DNA of 64,000 bases, taken from assembly GCF_030053345.1 (NCBI RefSeq), contig NZ_JASGBP010000011.1:49355-113354 (forward strand), read 5' to 3'. Positions 7,643-15,881 of this stretch are shown in pieces (position 1 is the stretch's first letter; each line of letters begins with the position of its first letter). The DNA is from Flavobacterium sedimenticola (GTDB taxonomy: Bacteria; Bacteroidota; Bacteroidia; Flavobacteriales; Flavobacteriaceae). Below the pieces are notes generated by a model that was given only the letters and a program-made list of their open reading frames with translations, had not been told where the DNA came from and searched no databases. The position numbers were made by a program, and so were the translations under genes.

Positions 7643-10144
7643 ATGCAAAAGCTTTACACCTGTTTTATTGCCTTTTTAATACTGTTTTCTCAAGACTGTT
7701 GGGCGCAACAACCCGCCAAACCCAGTGCCGTAGAAATTTACCACCAAATTCAAAAATTAAACTTTTTAGGCTCTGTTTTATACATTGCGGCGCATCCCGA
7801 TGACGAAAATACTCGATTGATTTCTTGGTTATCCAACGATAAAAAAGCCCGAACCGGTTATTTGTCGTTAACTCGTGGTGATGGCGGACAAAACTTAATA
7901 GGGCCCGAACTTCGGGAACTTTTAGGTGTGATCAGAACGCAAGAATTAATCGAAGCCCGAAAAATTGATGGCGGTGAGCAGTTTTTTACACGTGCCAACG
8001 ATTTTGGCTTTTCCAAAAATCCGGATGAGACGTTAAAAATTTGGGACAAAGAACAAGTATTGAGCGATGTCGTTTGGGCTATTCGTAAATTCCAACCCGA
8101 TATCATTATCAACCGCTTCGATCATCGATCGCCGGGAACCACACACGGACATCATACTTCCTCGGCCATGCTTAGTATAGAAGCTTTCGAAAAAGCTAAC
8201 AATCCCTCTATTTATGCTAATCAATTGCAACTGGTGAGCACCTGGCAGCCCAAACGCCTGTTTTTTAATACCTCATGGTGGTTTTACGGCAGCAAAGAAA
8301 AATTTGAAGCCGCCGATAAAACCAATCTCATCAACCTGAAAATCGGTACGTATTACCCCTCGACCGGAAAATCGAATCAGGAAATAGCCGCTTTGAGCAG
8401 AAGTCGGCATCAATCACAAGGCTTCGGTTCTACCGGAACGCGCGGTGAAGAAGATGAATATTTAGAACTTTTAAAAGGTGATATGCCGGCAGCCAAAACC
8501 AATTTGTTTGAAGGCATCGATACAACTTGGAATCGCGTTAAAGGCGGCAAAGCTATTGGCGACCTATTGTATAATGTGGAAAAAAACTTCGATTTTAAAA
8601 ATCCCGAAGCCAGTATCCCCGAGCTGGTAAAGGCTTTTGCTTTAATCGACGAATTGGAAGACAAACATTGGAGAGCCATAAAATCGGAGGAAATCAAAAA
8701 AATCATTGCTGCTTGTGCGGGCTTGTATTTGGAAGCCGTAGCCGAGGTTCAGGAAATTACACCGGGAAGTCCGTTAAAAGTAAAAATTGAGGCCATCAAC
8801 CGCAGTACTGTGGCTATTAATTTAGAAGGTATCGGTGCTGTGCCGGTTTATGTAACCGAAAACCAGGAAACTGTAGCCTTGAAAAACAATATACCTTATA
8901 CAACCACGAACACCTTGCAAATTCCGTCCGACTTTAATTATACCAACCCCTATTGGTTGAACCAAACCGGAACCACCGGTATGTATCAGGTGGACCAACA
9001 GGAAAACATTGGAGTTCCCGATGTACTTCGCCAAATTAAAGTGGGTTTTTGGATAGGCATTAACAATGTCACTATACCTTACGAACGCAATGTAGTGTAC
9101 AAATACAACGATGATGTCAAAGGGGAAGTGTATCAGCCGCTTGACATTGTTCCGATTGCTACTTCTTCTATGGCGGAAAAAGTGTATATTTTTAATAACG
9201 ATCGAAGTAAAACCATAACGGTAAAAGTAAAAGCCGGAAAAGACAATATCGCGGGTACGGTTAAATTAGAGTTGCCTCAAGATTGGCAAGTTTCACCAAC
9301 TGAAATTCCTTTTAGTATTGATAAAAAAGGACAAGAAGTGTTAGCTGTTTTTAGTGTTTCGCCATCTAAAGAAGCTAGTGAAATTAATATCAAAAGCGTT
9401 GTAATGATTGAGAGCCAAACTTTTGACAAAGAGAAAATCGACATCAATTATCCTCATATTTATAAGCAAATGGTTCTCAAACCGGCAGAAGCCAAAGCCA
9501 TTCGTTTGAAAATCAAAACTAAAAACGAAAAAATAGCTTATATCATGGGTGCCGGCGATGAAGTGCCGAAAAGTTTATCGCAAATGGGTTATGAGGTTAC
9601 GGTCATGAAACCGGAAGACATTTCGGCCGAAAGTTTGCAAAGATTTGACGTGGTCATGACCGGAATTCGGGCCTATAACGTAGTTAATGCTTTAGCGTAC
9701 AAACAAAAAACCTTACTCGATTTTGTGTATGGCGGCAAAACCATGATTGTGCAATACAACACGTTGGATGATTTGGTAACCAAAGACATGGCGCCGTACT
9801 CGCTCAAAATTTCCAGAGATCGCGTCACCGAAGAAGACGCCGAAGTACGCTTTTTGGCGCCCAATCATCCGCTTTTGAATTACCCCAATAAAATTACCGC
9901 GGCCGATTTTAAAGGTTGGAAACAAGAACAAGGATTGTACTATCCGAGCGAATGGGATGCCAACTTTACGCCTATCCTTTCGGCTAATGACAAAGGCGAA
10001 AAACCGAAAAACGGAGCCGTTTTAGTCGCCAAATACGGAAAAGGAAACTACATTTATACCGGTTTGAGTTTCTTCAGAGAATTACCGGAAGGCGTTCCCG
10101 GTGCTTTCAGATTAATGGCCAACATGTTAGCAATTGGAAAATAA
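7643..10144 (+). CDS. Large secreted PIG-L/LmbE-family deacetylase
   Basis: 833 residues from the ATG at 7643, which gives a signal peptide (cleavage near CWAQ, residue 22); the ATG at 7607 would bury it behind 12 extra residues. The N-terminal quarter is a PIG-L fold with the zinc motif AHPDDE (residues about 50-55), a downstream HGHHTSS segment and conserved RFDHRSPGTTHG. The remaining 550 or so residues contain beta-sandwich-like sequence and a C-terminal domain (from about residue 620) resembling a glutamine-amidotransferase-like fold. Known PIG-L enzymes remove N-acetyl groups from sugar conjugates. The gene is followed 1 base later by a tiny membrane peptide and then a sodium symporter, suggesting uptake of the released product; this link is inference. 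Confidence 0.8.
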   Translation: MQKLYTCFIAFLILFSQDCWAQQPAKPSAVEIYHQIQKLNFLGSVLYIAAHPDDENTRLISWLSNDKKARTGYLSLTRGDGGQNLIGPELRELLGVIRTQELIEARKIDGGEQFFTRANDFGFSKNPDETLKIWDKEQVLSDVVWAIRKFQPDIIINRFDHRSPGTTHGHHTSSAMLSIEAFEKANNPSIYANQLQLVSTWQPKRLFFNTSWWFYGSKEKFEAADKTNLINLKIGTYYPSTGKSNQEIAALSRSRHQSQGFGSTGTRGEEDEYLELLKGDMPAAKTNLFEGIDTTWNRVKGGKAIGDLLYNVEKNFDFKNPEASIPELVKAFALIDELEDKHWRAIKSEEIKKIIAACAGLYLEAVAEVQEITPGSPLKVKIEAINRSTVAINLEGIGAVPVYVTENQETVALKNNIPYTTTNTLQIPSDFNYTNPYWLNQTGTTGMYQVDQQENIGVPDVLRQIKVGFWIGINNVTIPYERNVVYKYNDDVKGEVYQPLDIVPIATSSMAEKVYIFNNDRSKTITVKVKAGKDNIAGTVKLELPQDWQVSPTEIPFSIDKKGQEVLAVFSVSPSKEASEINIKSVVMIESQTFDKEKIDINYPHIYKQMVLKPAEAKAIRLKIKTKNEKIAYIMGAGDEVPKSLSQMGYEVTVMKPEDISAESLQRFDVVMTGIRAYNVVNALAYKQKTLLDFVYGGKTMIVQYNTLDDLVTKDMAPYSLKISRDRVTEEDAEVRFLAPNHPLLNYPNKITAADFKGWKQEQGLYYPSEWDANFTPILSANDKGEKPKNGAVLVAKYGKGNYIYTGLSFFRELPEGVPGAFRLMANMLAIGK

Positions 10145-10145
10145 T

Positions 10146-10253
10146 ATGGAAACAGAGAAAAAAGCAGTGTGGAAAAACAGCTACACTTGGGTGTTGGTTG
10201 CCAATGCCATTTACATCATCATCTTTTTTATTTTAATGCAGCTCTTCTTTTAA
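10146..10253 (+). CDS. 35-residue single-span membrane peptide preceding the symporter
   Basis: The start codon is the base after the next from the deacetylase stop, and the stop is separated by one base from the symporter ATG. The product has a polar N terminus (METEKKAVWKNSYTW) followed by a single hydrophobic helix of about 20 residues ending in QLFF. The precise packing between two genes supports translation as part of the operon. Its function is unknown; a small accessory subunit of the symporter would be consistent with the context, as small partner peptides are known for some sodium:solute symporters (for example YhdT with PanF). Confidence 0.7.
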   Translation: METEKKAVWKNSYTWVLVANAIYIIIFFILMQLFF

Positions 10254-10254
10254 T

Positions 10255-11976
10255 ATGCAACAACTCGACTGGATTGTTTTATCGGTTACCCTACTTTTCA
10301 TTGTCATCTACGGTGTGTACAAAACCAAAGGTAGCGCCAATGTAGAAGAATATATTCTAGGCAACAAAGAAACGCCTTGGTGGACTGTAGGTTTATCTGT
10401 TATGGCAACACAAGCCAGCGCCATTACGTTTCTTTCCACACCCGGACAAGCCTATCATGACGGAATGGGTTTTGTGCAGTTTTATTTTGGTTTGCCCATC
10501 GCTATGGTTGTTATATCGATGACTTTCATTCCGATTTATCACAAGCTAAAAGTTTTTACGGCTTACGAATATTTAGAGCAGCGCTTTGACTTGAAAACGC
10601 GTTCCTTTACCGCCATTTTGTTTCTCATCCAACGCGGATTGGGAACCGGTTTAACCATCTATGCTCCTGCCATTATTTTGTCTTCTATTTTAGGGTGGAA
10701 TTTAACGCTGCTGAATATCATCATCGGAATTTTGGTGATTATTTACACCTTTGCGGGCGGAACTAAAGCAGTCAATGTGACGCAAAAGCAACAAATGTTT
10801 ATCATCATGAGCGGTATGTTTATCACATTTTTTCTGATTTTACATTTACTGCCCAACGACATGACATTCTCTAACGCCATGCACATTGCGGGCGCCAACG
10901 ACAAAATGAACATCCTCGATTTTTCGGTAGATCCTGAAAACCGTTATACGTTTTGGAGCGGTATTACCGGTGGTTTCTTTTTGATGCTGTCGTATTTCGG
11001 TACCGACCAGTCTCAGGTGGGTCGTTATCTCTCGGGCAAATCCGACAAGGAAAGTCAGATGGGATTGATTATGAACGGGTTTCTCAAAGTGCCGATGCAG
11101 TTTTTTATCTTACTTACCGGAGTGATGGTTTTCGTTTTTTTTCAGTTCAATCCGGTGCCGTTGCATTTCAATCCGGTGAATAAAAATGCGATTGAAAAAT
11201 CGGAATACGCAGCCGAATATCAGTCGCTCGAAAAGCAATTGGCTCAATTATCCGAAGAAAAAAAGGAATACAATCTGTTGTATATCGATCATTTAAATCA
11301 AAATTTCGACAACCCTATTTTGCGTCAAAAACTCATTTCCTTATCGGGAAAAGAAAAAGATTTGCACGACCAAGCTAAAGAAATTATTGCGAAAGTAGAC
11401 AGCAAAGCGGAGACCAATGATAAAGATTATGTTTTCATTTATTTCATTCTCCATTATTTACCATCCGGGCTCATCGGACTGCTTTTGGCAGTTATCTTAT
11501 CGGCAGCCATGTCTTCTTCCGCATCAGGATTAACAGCCTTGGCCTCTACCACTGCTATTGATATTTACAAGCGAAATATAAAAGGCGAGAAATCGGAGAA
11601 ACACTTTGTGAATGCCACCCGATATTTCACATTGCTTTGGGGTGTTATTGCCATACTGTTTGCTTGTGTAGGTACGCTATTCGAGAACCTGATTCAACTT
11701 GTAAATATTGTGGGATCCATTTTTTACGGAACGGTACTCGGGGTGTTTTTGGTCGGTTTTTACATCAAGTTTGTCAAAGCCAATGCCATTTTTTATAGTG
11801 CTGTTATCAGCCAAACCACCATCTTCTTTATTTATTATTACACCATTCACATCTATCCGAACGGTCAGGAAAAATTGGGATATTTGTGGCTGAACTTCAT
11901 AGGTGCCGTATTAACCATTATTTTATCCGTGCTGCTGCAAAGCATAAGCAACGGAAAACAAAAAGTAACCGCATAA
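10255..11976 (+). CDS. Sodium:solute symporter (SSS family)
   Basis: 573 residues with about 13 membrane helices. Family features include the N-terminal GSANVEEYILGNKETPWW segment, the QASAITFLSTPGQAYHDG helix and the late ILSAAMSSSASGLTALAST segment of the sodium site. An unusual hydrophilic, coiled-coil-like insert of about 80 residues (residues 308-390, rich in Glu/Lys/Gln) interrupts the membrane core. It should import a sugar, amino sugar or organic acid with sodium across the inner membrane. The preceding PIG-L deacetylase suggests a carbohydrate-derived substrate (inference). Confidence 0.88.
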   Translation: MQQLDWIVLSVTLLFIVIYGVYKTKGSANVEEYILGNKETPWWTVGLSVMATQASAITFLSTPGQAYHDGMGFVQFYFGLPIAMVVISMTFIPIYHKLKVFTAYEYLEQRFDLKTRSFTAILFLIQRGLGTGLTIYAPAIILSSILGWNLTLLNIIIGILVIIYTFAGGTKAVNVTQKQQMFIIMSGMFITFFLILHLLPNDMTFSNAMHIAGANDKMNILDFSVDPENRYTFWSGITGGFFLMLSYFGTDQSQVGRYLSGKSDKESQMGLIMNGFLKVPMQFFILLTGVMVFVFFQFNPVPLHFNPVNKNAIEKSEYAAEYQSLEKQLAQLSEEKKEYNLLYIDHLNQNFDNPILRQKLISLSGKEKDLHDQAKEIIAKVDSKAETNDKDYVFIYFILHYLPSGLIGLLLAVILSAAMSSSASGLTALASTTAIDIYKRNIKGEKSEKHFVNATRYFTLLWGVIAILFACVGTLFENLIQLVNIVGSIFYGTVLGVFLVGFYIKFVKANAIFYSAVISQTTIFFIYYYTIHIYPNGQEKLGYLWLNFIGAVLTIILSVLLQSISNGKQKVTA

Positions 11977-11978
11977 AA

Positions 11979-12008
11979 AAAACCGCAAGTATTCACTTGC
12001 GGTTTTAT
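11979..12008. terminator. Bidirectional terminator between the symporter and DUF2911 genes
   Basis: A 12-bp stem (AAAACCGCAAGT with ACTTGCGGTTTT) with a 4-base loop has A and T runs on both sides, so it can stop the plus-strand symporter transcript and the convergent minus-strand gene. Confidence 0.9.
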
Positions 12009-12025
12009 ATTAATTGAAAAAACAA

Positions 12026-12880
12026 TTATTTTTTACTCCACTCTCTGATACTGTCATTATTCATTTTTACATAATCGGCATTGTTGGCTTTTTCAGCAGC
12101 CGCTAACGATAAACGAGCTGTTTCGATAGCACCTTGCTTGTTTCCTAATTTAGCTTGGATTAACGACTTTAAGCGCAAATGCCAAAAAGGAACTTCCTCG
12201 GAAGATTTAGCCATTGAAACGGCTTTGTTGATATACTCCAACGCTTTATTCATATCGCCGTTAGATTGATAAAAATATTGCGCTGCCGAGAAATAATCTC
12301 CGGCAGTCGGGCCGGCTAATACTTTTTCAATGCTGGCCATCGCTGCTTTTTGGGTAGGCACTTCAAACTTGATCGAAGCCATGGTTTTCTCCCAAGAAAT
12401 ATCCAGCGTAGCACTGTCATTGGTGATGTTGTTGATGGAAATAGTAAATGTTTCCACATTATTGCCCAAAGCAATTGGATCAACATTGGTTTTGAAAGCT
12501 ACCTTATTTTCGTTCCAATTCTCAGGCGTTCCCCAGTTGTCCGTATCGGTGTAAAAAATAATTTCCCACATATCGGCTTTAGGGGTAGTAAATAAAGCGT
12601 ATTTTCCTTTTTTCAAGGTTGTTCCTTTAATGACTACATCTTCACTAAAAGTCACTGTGGTATTGGCATTGGCTCCGGTTCTCCACAATCTTCCGAACGG
12701 AACCAAATCACCAAAAACAACTCTTCCTTTCGAACTCGGTCTTGAATATTCAACGGTTACATCGGTTAGTCCAACTACCTGATTTAAAGTAGCCTTAGGA
12801 CTTGGCTGTGGTGTTTTAACCTGTGCTTCAATAGTGTAGTTAGCAATTAAAACGGCTAACAAAAAAATAATTTTTCTCAT
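12026..12880 (-). CDS. Exported DUF2911 protein with C-terminal TPR-like helices
   Basis: 284 residues. A signal peptide is present (cleavage near IEAQ, residue 19). Residues about 25-165 form the DUF2911 beta domain (VEYSRPSSKGRVVFGDLVPFG and WRTGANANT are typical of this family). Residues about 180-280 look like tetratricopeptide helices (YFYQSNGDMNKALEYINKAV and KLGNKQGAIETARLSL). The family is common in Bacteroidota and has no proven function. It is transcribed alone on the minus strand, convergent with the symporter and divergent from the SRPBCC gene. Likely periplasmic. Confidence 0.82.
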   Translation of the reverse strand: MRKIIFLLAVLIANYTIEAQVKTPQPSPKATLNQVVGLTDVTVEYSRPSSKGRVVFGDLVPFGRLWRTGANANTTVTFSEDVVIKGTTLKKGKYALFTTPKADMWEIIFYTDTDNWGTPENWNENKVAFKTNVDPIALGNNVETFTISINNITNDSATLDISWEKTMASIKFEVPTQKAAMASIEKVLAGPTAGDYFSAAQYFYQSNGDMNKALEYINKAVSMAKSSEEVPFWHLRLKSLIQAKLGNKQGAIETARLSLAAAEKANNADYVKMNNDSIREWSKK

Positions 12881-13014
12881 GATTATGTATTTAGTTTGTT
12901 CAAAATTACAAATACTTCCTTTTTGAAATGTTAATTAAAACCTAAATGAAGCATATTTTGTTTAAACTTTTTTGATGCAAGTTAAACAAATATTACCTTT
13001 ACCAAAAAATAGTG

Positions 13015-13479
13015 ATGAAGATATATACTTTAAAGACAGTACAGCGGTTGCCGATTACTCTTGAGGAAGCTTGGCTTTTTTTTTCCGACCCTAAAAATTT
13101 AAATATCATTACGCCCGATTATATGGGTTTTAAAACCTTGTCAGGAGATGACCGAGCCATGTTTCCGGGACAAGTTATTCAATATACAGTGACTCCGGTT
13201 TTGGGAATCCCTATGAAATGGGTTACTGAAATTACTCATGTTATTGACAAACGCTATTTTGTTGACGAACAGCGCTTCGGGCCATACAGTTTTTGGCACC
13301 ACAAACACTTTTTCAGAGAAATTCCCGGGGGTGTGGAAATGGAAGATATTGTTGATTATAAACTTCCCTTGGGGATTATCGGGCAAATAGTTCATCCGTT
13401 TCTGGTGCAGCCTAAACTCAAGGAGATTTTTGATTACAGACAAAAAAAACTAACCGAACTTTTCGGAACTTATAAATAG
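13015..13479 (+). CDS. SRPBCC-fold (START-like) ligand-binding protein
   Basis: 154 residues from the ATG at 13015; the GTG three bases earlier is an alternative. The sequence has the polyketide cyclase/START-like pattern: an N-terminal strand and helix (LPITLEEAWLFFSDPKNLNIITPDYMGF), then VTEITHV, FRFGP-like FGPYSFWHHKHFF, and a long C-terminal helix (FLVQPKLKEIFDYRQKKLTELF). Cytosolic proteins of this kind bind hydrophobic ligands. It opens a close-packed run with two photolyase-family genes; SRPBCC genes next to photolyases occur in other bacteria, so a role in the light or oxidative stress response is plausible but unproven. Confidence 0.8.
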   Translation: MKIYTLKTVQRLPITLEEAWLFFSDPKNLNIITPDYMGFKTLSGDDRAMFPGQVIQYTVTPVLGIPMKWVTEITHVIDKRYFVDEQRFGPYSFWHHKHFFREIPGGVEMEDIVDYKLPLGIIGQIVHPFLVQPKLKEIFDYRQKKLTELFGTYK

Positions 13480-13485
13480 TACATC

Positions 13486-13884
13486 ATGAAAAAAATAATC
13501 TTTGCCCTTTTATTTTGCAGCTCTTTTGCTTTTGCTCAAGAAAAATTTCAATTAAGCACTCATATCTTGGATATCAGCAAAGGGATTGGTGCCTCCTATG
13601 TTGAAGTAGAACTCAGAAAACAAGACAGTACTAATCAGAACTGGTTGTTTCTGGACAAAAAAATGACCGATAATAACGGTAGAATTAAAGAACTTCTTCC
13701 CATGAACAAATCAAATGTAGGAATCTATAAACTGATTTTTAAAACCCAATCTTATTTTGTGAAGCAACAACAAGAAAGTTTTTATCCTTTTATTGAGGTT
13801 GTTTTTGAAATTAAAGATAACGAACATTATCATGTGCCTATTACCTTGAGTGCTAACGGATATTCAACTTACAGAGGAAATTAA
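13486..13884 (+). CDS. 5-Hydroxyisourate hydrolase (transthyretin-like), with signal peptide
   Basis: 132 residues. The first 18 form a signal peptide (FALLFCSSFAFAQ). The mature part has the family marks: LSTHILDISKGIGA near its start with the catalytic-site His, TDNNGR with the conserved Arg, and the C-terminal block HYHVPITLSANGYSTYRGN. The usual C-terminal tetrapeptide is YRGS; here it is YRGN. HIUase converts 5-hydroxyisourate to OHCU in urate breakdown. No urate oxidase or OHCU decarboxylase is nearby, and the context is photolyases and an SDR, so its role here may differ. The fold and active-site set are well supported. Confidence 0.85.
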   Translation: MKKIIFALLFCSSFAFAQEKFQLSTHILDISKGIGASYVEVELRKQDSTNQNWLFLDKKMTDNNGRIKELLPMNKSNVGIYKLIFKTQSYFVKQQQESFYPFIEVVFEIKDNEHYHVPITLSANGYSTYRGN

Positions 13885-13886
13885 TA

Positions 13887-14585
13887 ATGAAAAACATAGT
13901 AATAATTGGGGGTTCACATGGTATCGGACTCGCCATCGCTAAAGAATTACAATATGAAAGTAAAGTCTTTGTGGCTTCGAGAACGAATGACTTATTGGCG
14001 GATATGAATGTGACTCACATCTCTTTTGATGTGACCACGGATACTTTAGACACCACTGCACTACCCGACGTTGTTCACGGTTTGGTGTATTGTCCGGGCA
14101 GTATTAATCTGCGTCCTTTTCGCGGACTCAAACCGGAAGTCTTTGAAAGCGACTGGCAAATTAACGTTATGGGATTGATTAAAGTAATCCAAGCGTTATT
14201 GCCCAATTTAACAGCGGCCGAACAATCCAGCATTGTGACCTTTAGTTCTGTGGCGGCCGGAATCGGCATGCCGTTTCATACCAGCGTGGCCGCGGCTAAA
14301 GGTGCTGTGGAAGGCTTTGCCAAAGCATTAGCCGCTGAATATGCTCCGAAAATGAGAGTCAATGTCATTGCACCTTCTCTTACCGATACGCCTTTGGCGG
14401 AAAAGTTTTTGAGCAGCGATGAAAAACGTGAGAAATCGGCGCAACGCCATCCGTTAAAACGTGTGGGCAATCCGGAGGATATGGCTCAAATGGCGCTATT
14501 TCTGCTCGATAAGAAAAGCAGTTGGATATCGGGACAAGTTTTCCACGTTGATGGTGGCATGTCAACTTTATCGGTAAATACTTAA
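13887..14585 (+). CDS. SDR-family oxidoreductase
   Basis: 232 residues of classical short-chain dehydrogenase type. The NAD(P)-binding loop is IIGGSHGIGLAIA (residues 5-17). The usual catalytic block is altered: VTFSSVAAGIGMPFHTSVAAAKGAVEGF has the Ser and Lys but a His-Thr-Ser segment where the classical Tyr of YxxxK would lie, so the Tyr appears to be replaced. The C-terminal IAPSLTDTPLAEKF and ISGQVFHVDGG motifs are standard. It lies 2 bases after the HIUase stop and 9 before a photolyase, so it is probably co-transcribed. Its substrate is unknown, and the missing Tyr leaves catalysis open. Confidence 0.82.
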   Translation: MKNIVIIGGSHGIGLAIAKELQYESKVFVASRTNDLLADMNVTHISFDVTTDTLDTTALPDVVHGLVYCPGSINLRPFRGLKPEVFESDWQINVMGLIKVIQALLPNLTAAEQSSIVTFSSVAAGIGMPFHTSVAAAKGAVEGFAKALAAEYAPKMRVNVIAPSLTDTPLAEKFLSSDEKREKSAQRHPLKRVGNPEDMAQMALFLLDKKSSWISGQVFHVDGGMSTLSVNT

Positions 14586-14594
14586 TTTTATGAT

Positions 14595-15881
14595 ATGACA
14601 GTATTTTGGTTCAGACGTGATTTGCGATTGGAAGACAACACAGCACTCTATCATGCTTTAAACGACAATGATGGAGTGTTGCCTATTTTCATTTTTGATA
14701 AAAATATCCTATCGCAATTACCTTCCGATGATCCCCGTGTGACCTTCATTCACAACCAATTAACAGTCATTCAGAACCAACTACAAAAAACCGGTAAATC
14801 GTTAGCGGTATTTCACGGAGAGCCTTTTGAAATATTTGGCAAATTGCTAAGCGAGAACGCCATCAACGCCGTTTATGCCAATCACGATTACGAACCGTAC
14901 GCCCGCAAAAGAGATTTGGAGTTATACCAATTGTTCAAAGAACACCGAATTGAATTCAAGACCTGCAAAGACCAAGTCATATTTGAAAAAAACGAAGTGG
15001 TTAAAGATGATGGATCACCCTATGTTGTATACACGCCCTACTCCAATAAATGGAAAGAGCGCTTCAGAAATACACCTTTGGCTCATTTTCAATCGGAGGC
15101 GCTTTTGTCTAAAATAGCATCTCATTCTTATCCATTTCTATCTCTAAAGGATATTGGCTTTACTCCTTCTTCCATCACCGTTACTCCGTATGATGTTTCA
15201 GACAGTTTAATTGATAATTACGAGGCCACCCGCAACTTTCCGGCGCTTAATAAAACCTCTTATTTGGGGATTTACCTCCGCTTTGGTGCGGTTTCTATAC
15301 GAAAAATGGTAGCCAAAGCGTTGCAAAGTAAAAACGAAACGTTTCTGAAAGAATTAATTTGGAGGGAATTTTTTATGCAAATTTTATGGCATTTTCCACA
15401 TACGGTTCACAAAAGTTTCAAGGCGAAATACGATGAAATTGAATGGGAAAACAATGAGATTCTATTTCAAAAATGGTGTGAAGGCAAAACCGGCTATCCG
15501 TTTGTTGATGCCGGAATGCGGGAATTGAATACTACCGGGCACATGCACAATCGCGTGCGTATGATTGTGGCTAGTTTTCTGTGCAAACATTTATTGATTG
15601 ATTGGCGCTGGGGTGAAGCGTATTTTGCGCAAAAACTGCTCGATTACGAACAAGCCAGTAATGTGGGCAATTGGCAATGGGCCGCCGGCAGTGGTGTTGA
15701 TGCCGCTCCGTATTTCCGGATTTTTAACCCTACCGAGCAAATTAAAAAGTTTGACAAGGAGTACCGATACATCAAAAAATGGATTCCCGAATACCATTCA
15801 CCAGCTTATCCTGAACCGATTGTTGACCACAAGGCAGCACGCGATAAGTGCTTGTTTCTTTATAAAAAAGCCGTTGGGTAA
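14595..15881 (+). CDS. phrB: Deoxyribodipyrimidine photolyase (class I CPD type)
   Basis: 428 residues. The N-terminal alpha/beta antenna domain starts [19 protein letters not shown] (residues 4-22), and the helical FAD domain carries the family signature near the end: [19 protein letters not shown] (from about residue 355), including the Asn and both Trp residues that contact FAD and the lesion. It should use blue light and reduced FAD to split cyclobutane pyrimidine dimers. Its stop codon shares one base with the start of a second, divergent photolyase-family gene, so the two are translationally coupled. Confidence 0.9.
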   Translation: MTVFWFRRDLRLEDNTALYHALNDNDGVLPIFIFDKNILSQLPSDDPRVTFIHNQLTVIQNQLQKTGKSLAVFHGEPFEIFGKLLSENAINAVYANHDYEPYARKRDLELYQLFKEHRIEFKTCKDQVIFEKNEVVKDDGSPYVVYTPYSNKWKERFRNTPLAHFQSEALLSKIASHSYPFLSLKDIGFTPSSITVTPYDVSDSLIDNYEATRNFPALNKTSYLGIYLRFGAVSIRKMVAKALQSKNETFLKELIWREFFMQILWHFPHTVHKSFKAKYDEIEWENNEILFQKWCEGKTGYPFVDAGMRELNTTGHMHNRVRMIVASFLCKHLLIDWRWGEAYFAQKLLDYEQASNVGNWQWAAGSGVDAAPYFRIFNPTEQIKKFDKEYRYIKKWIPEYHSPAYPEPIVDHKAARDKCLFLYKKAVG

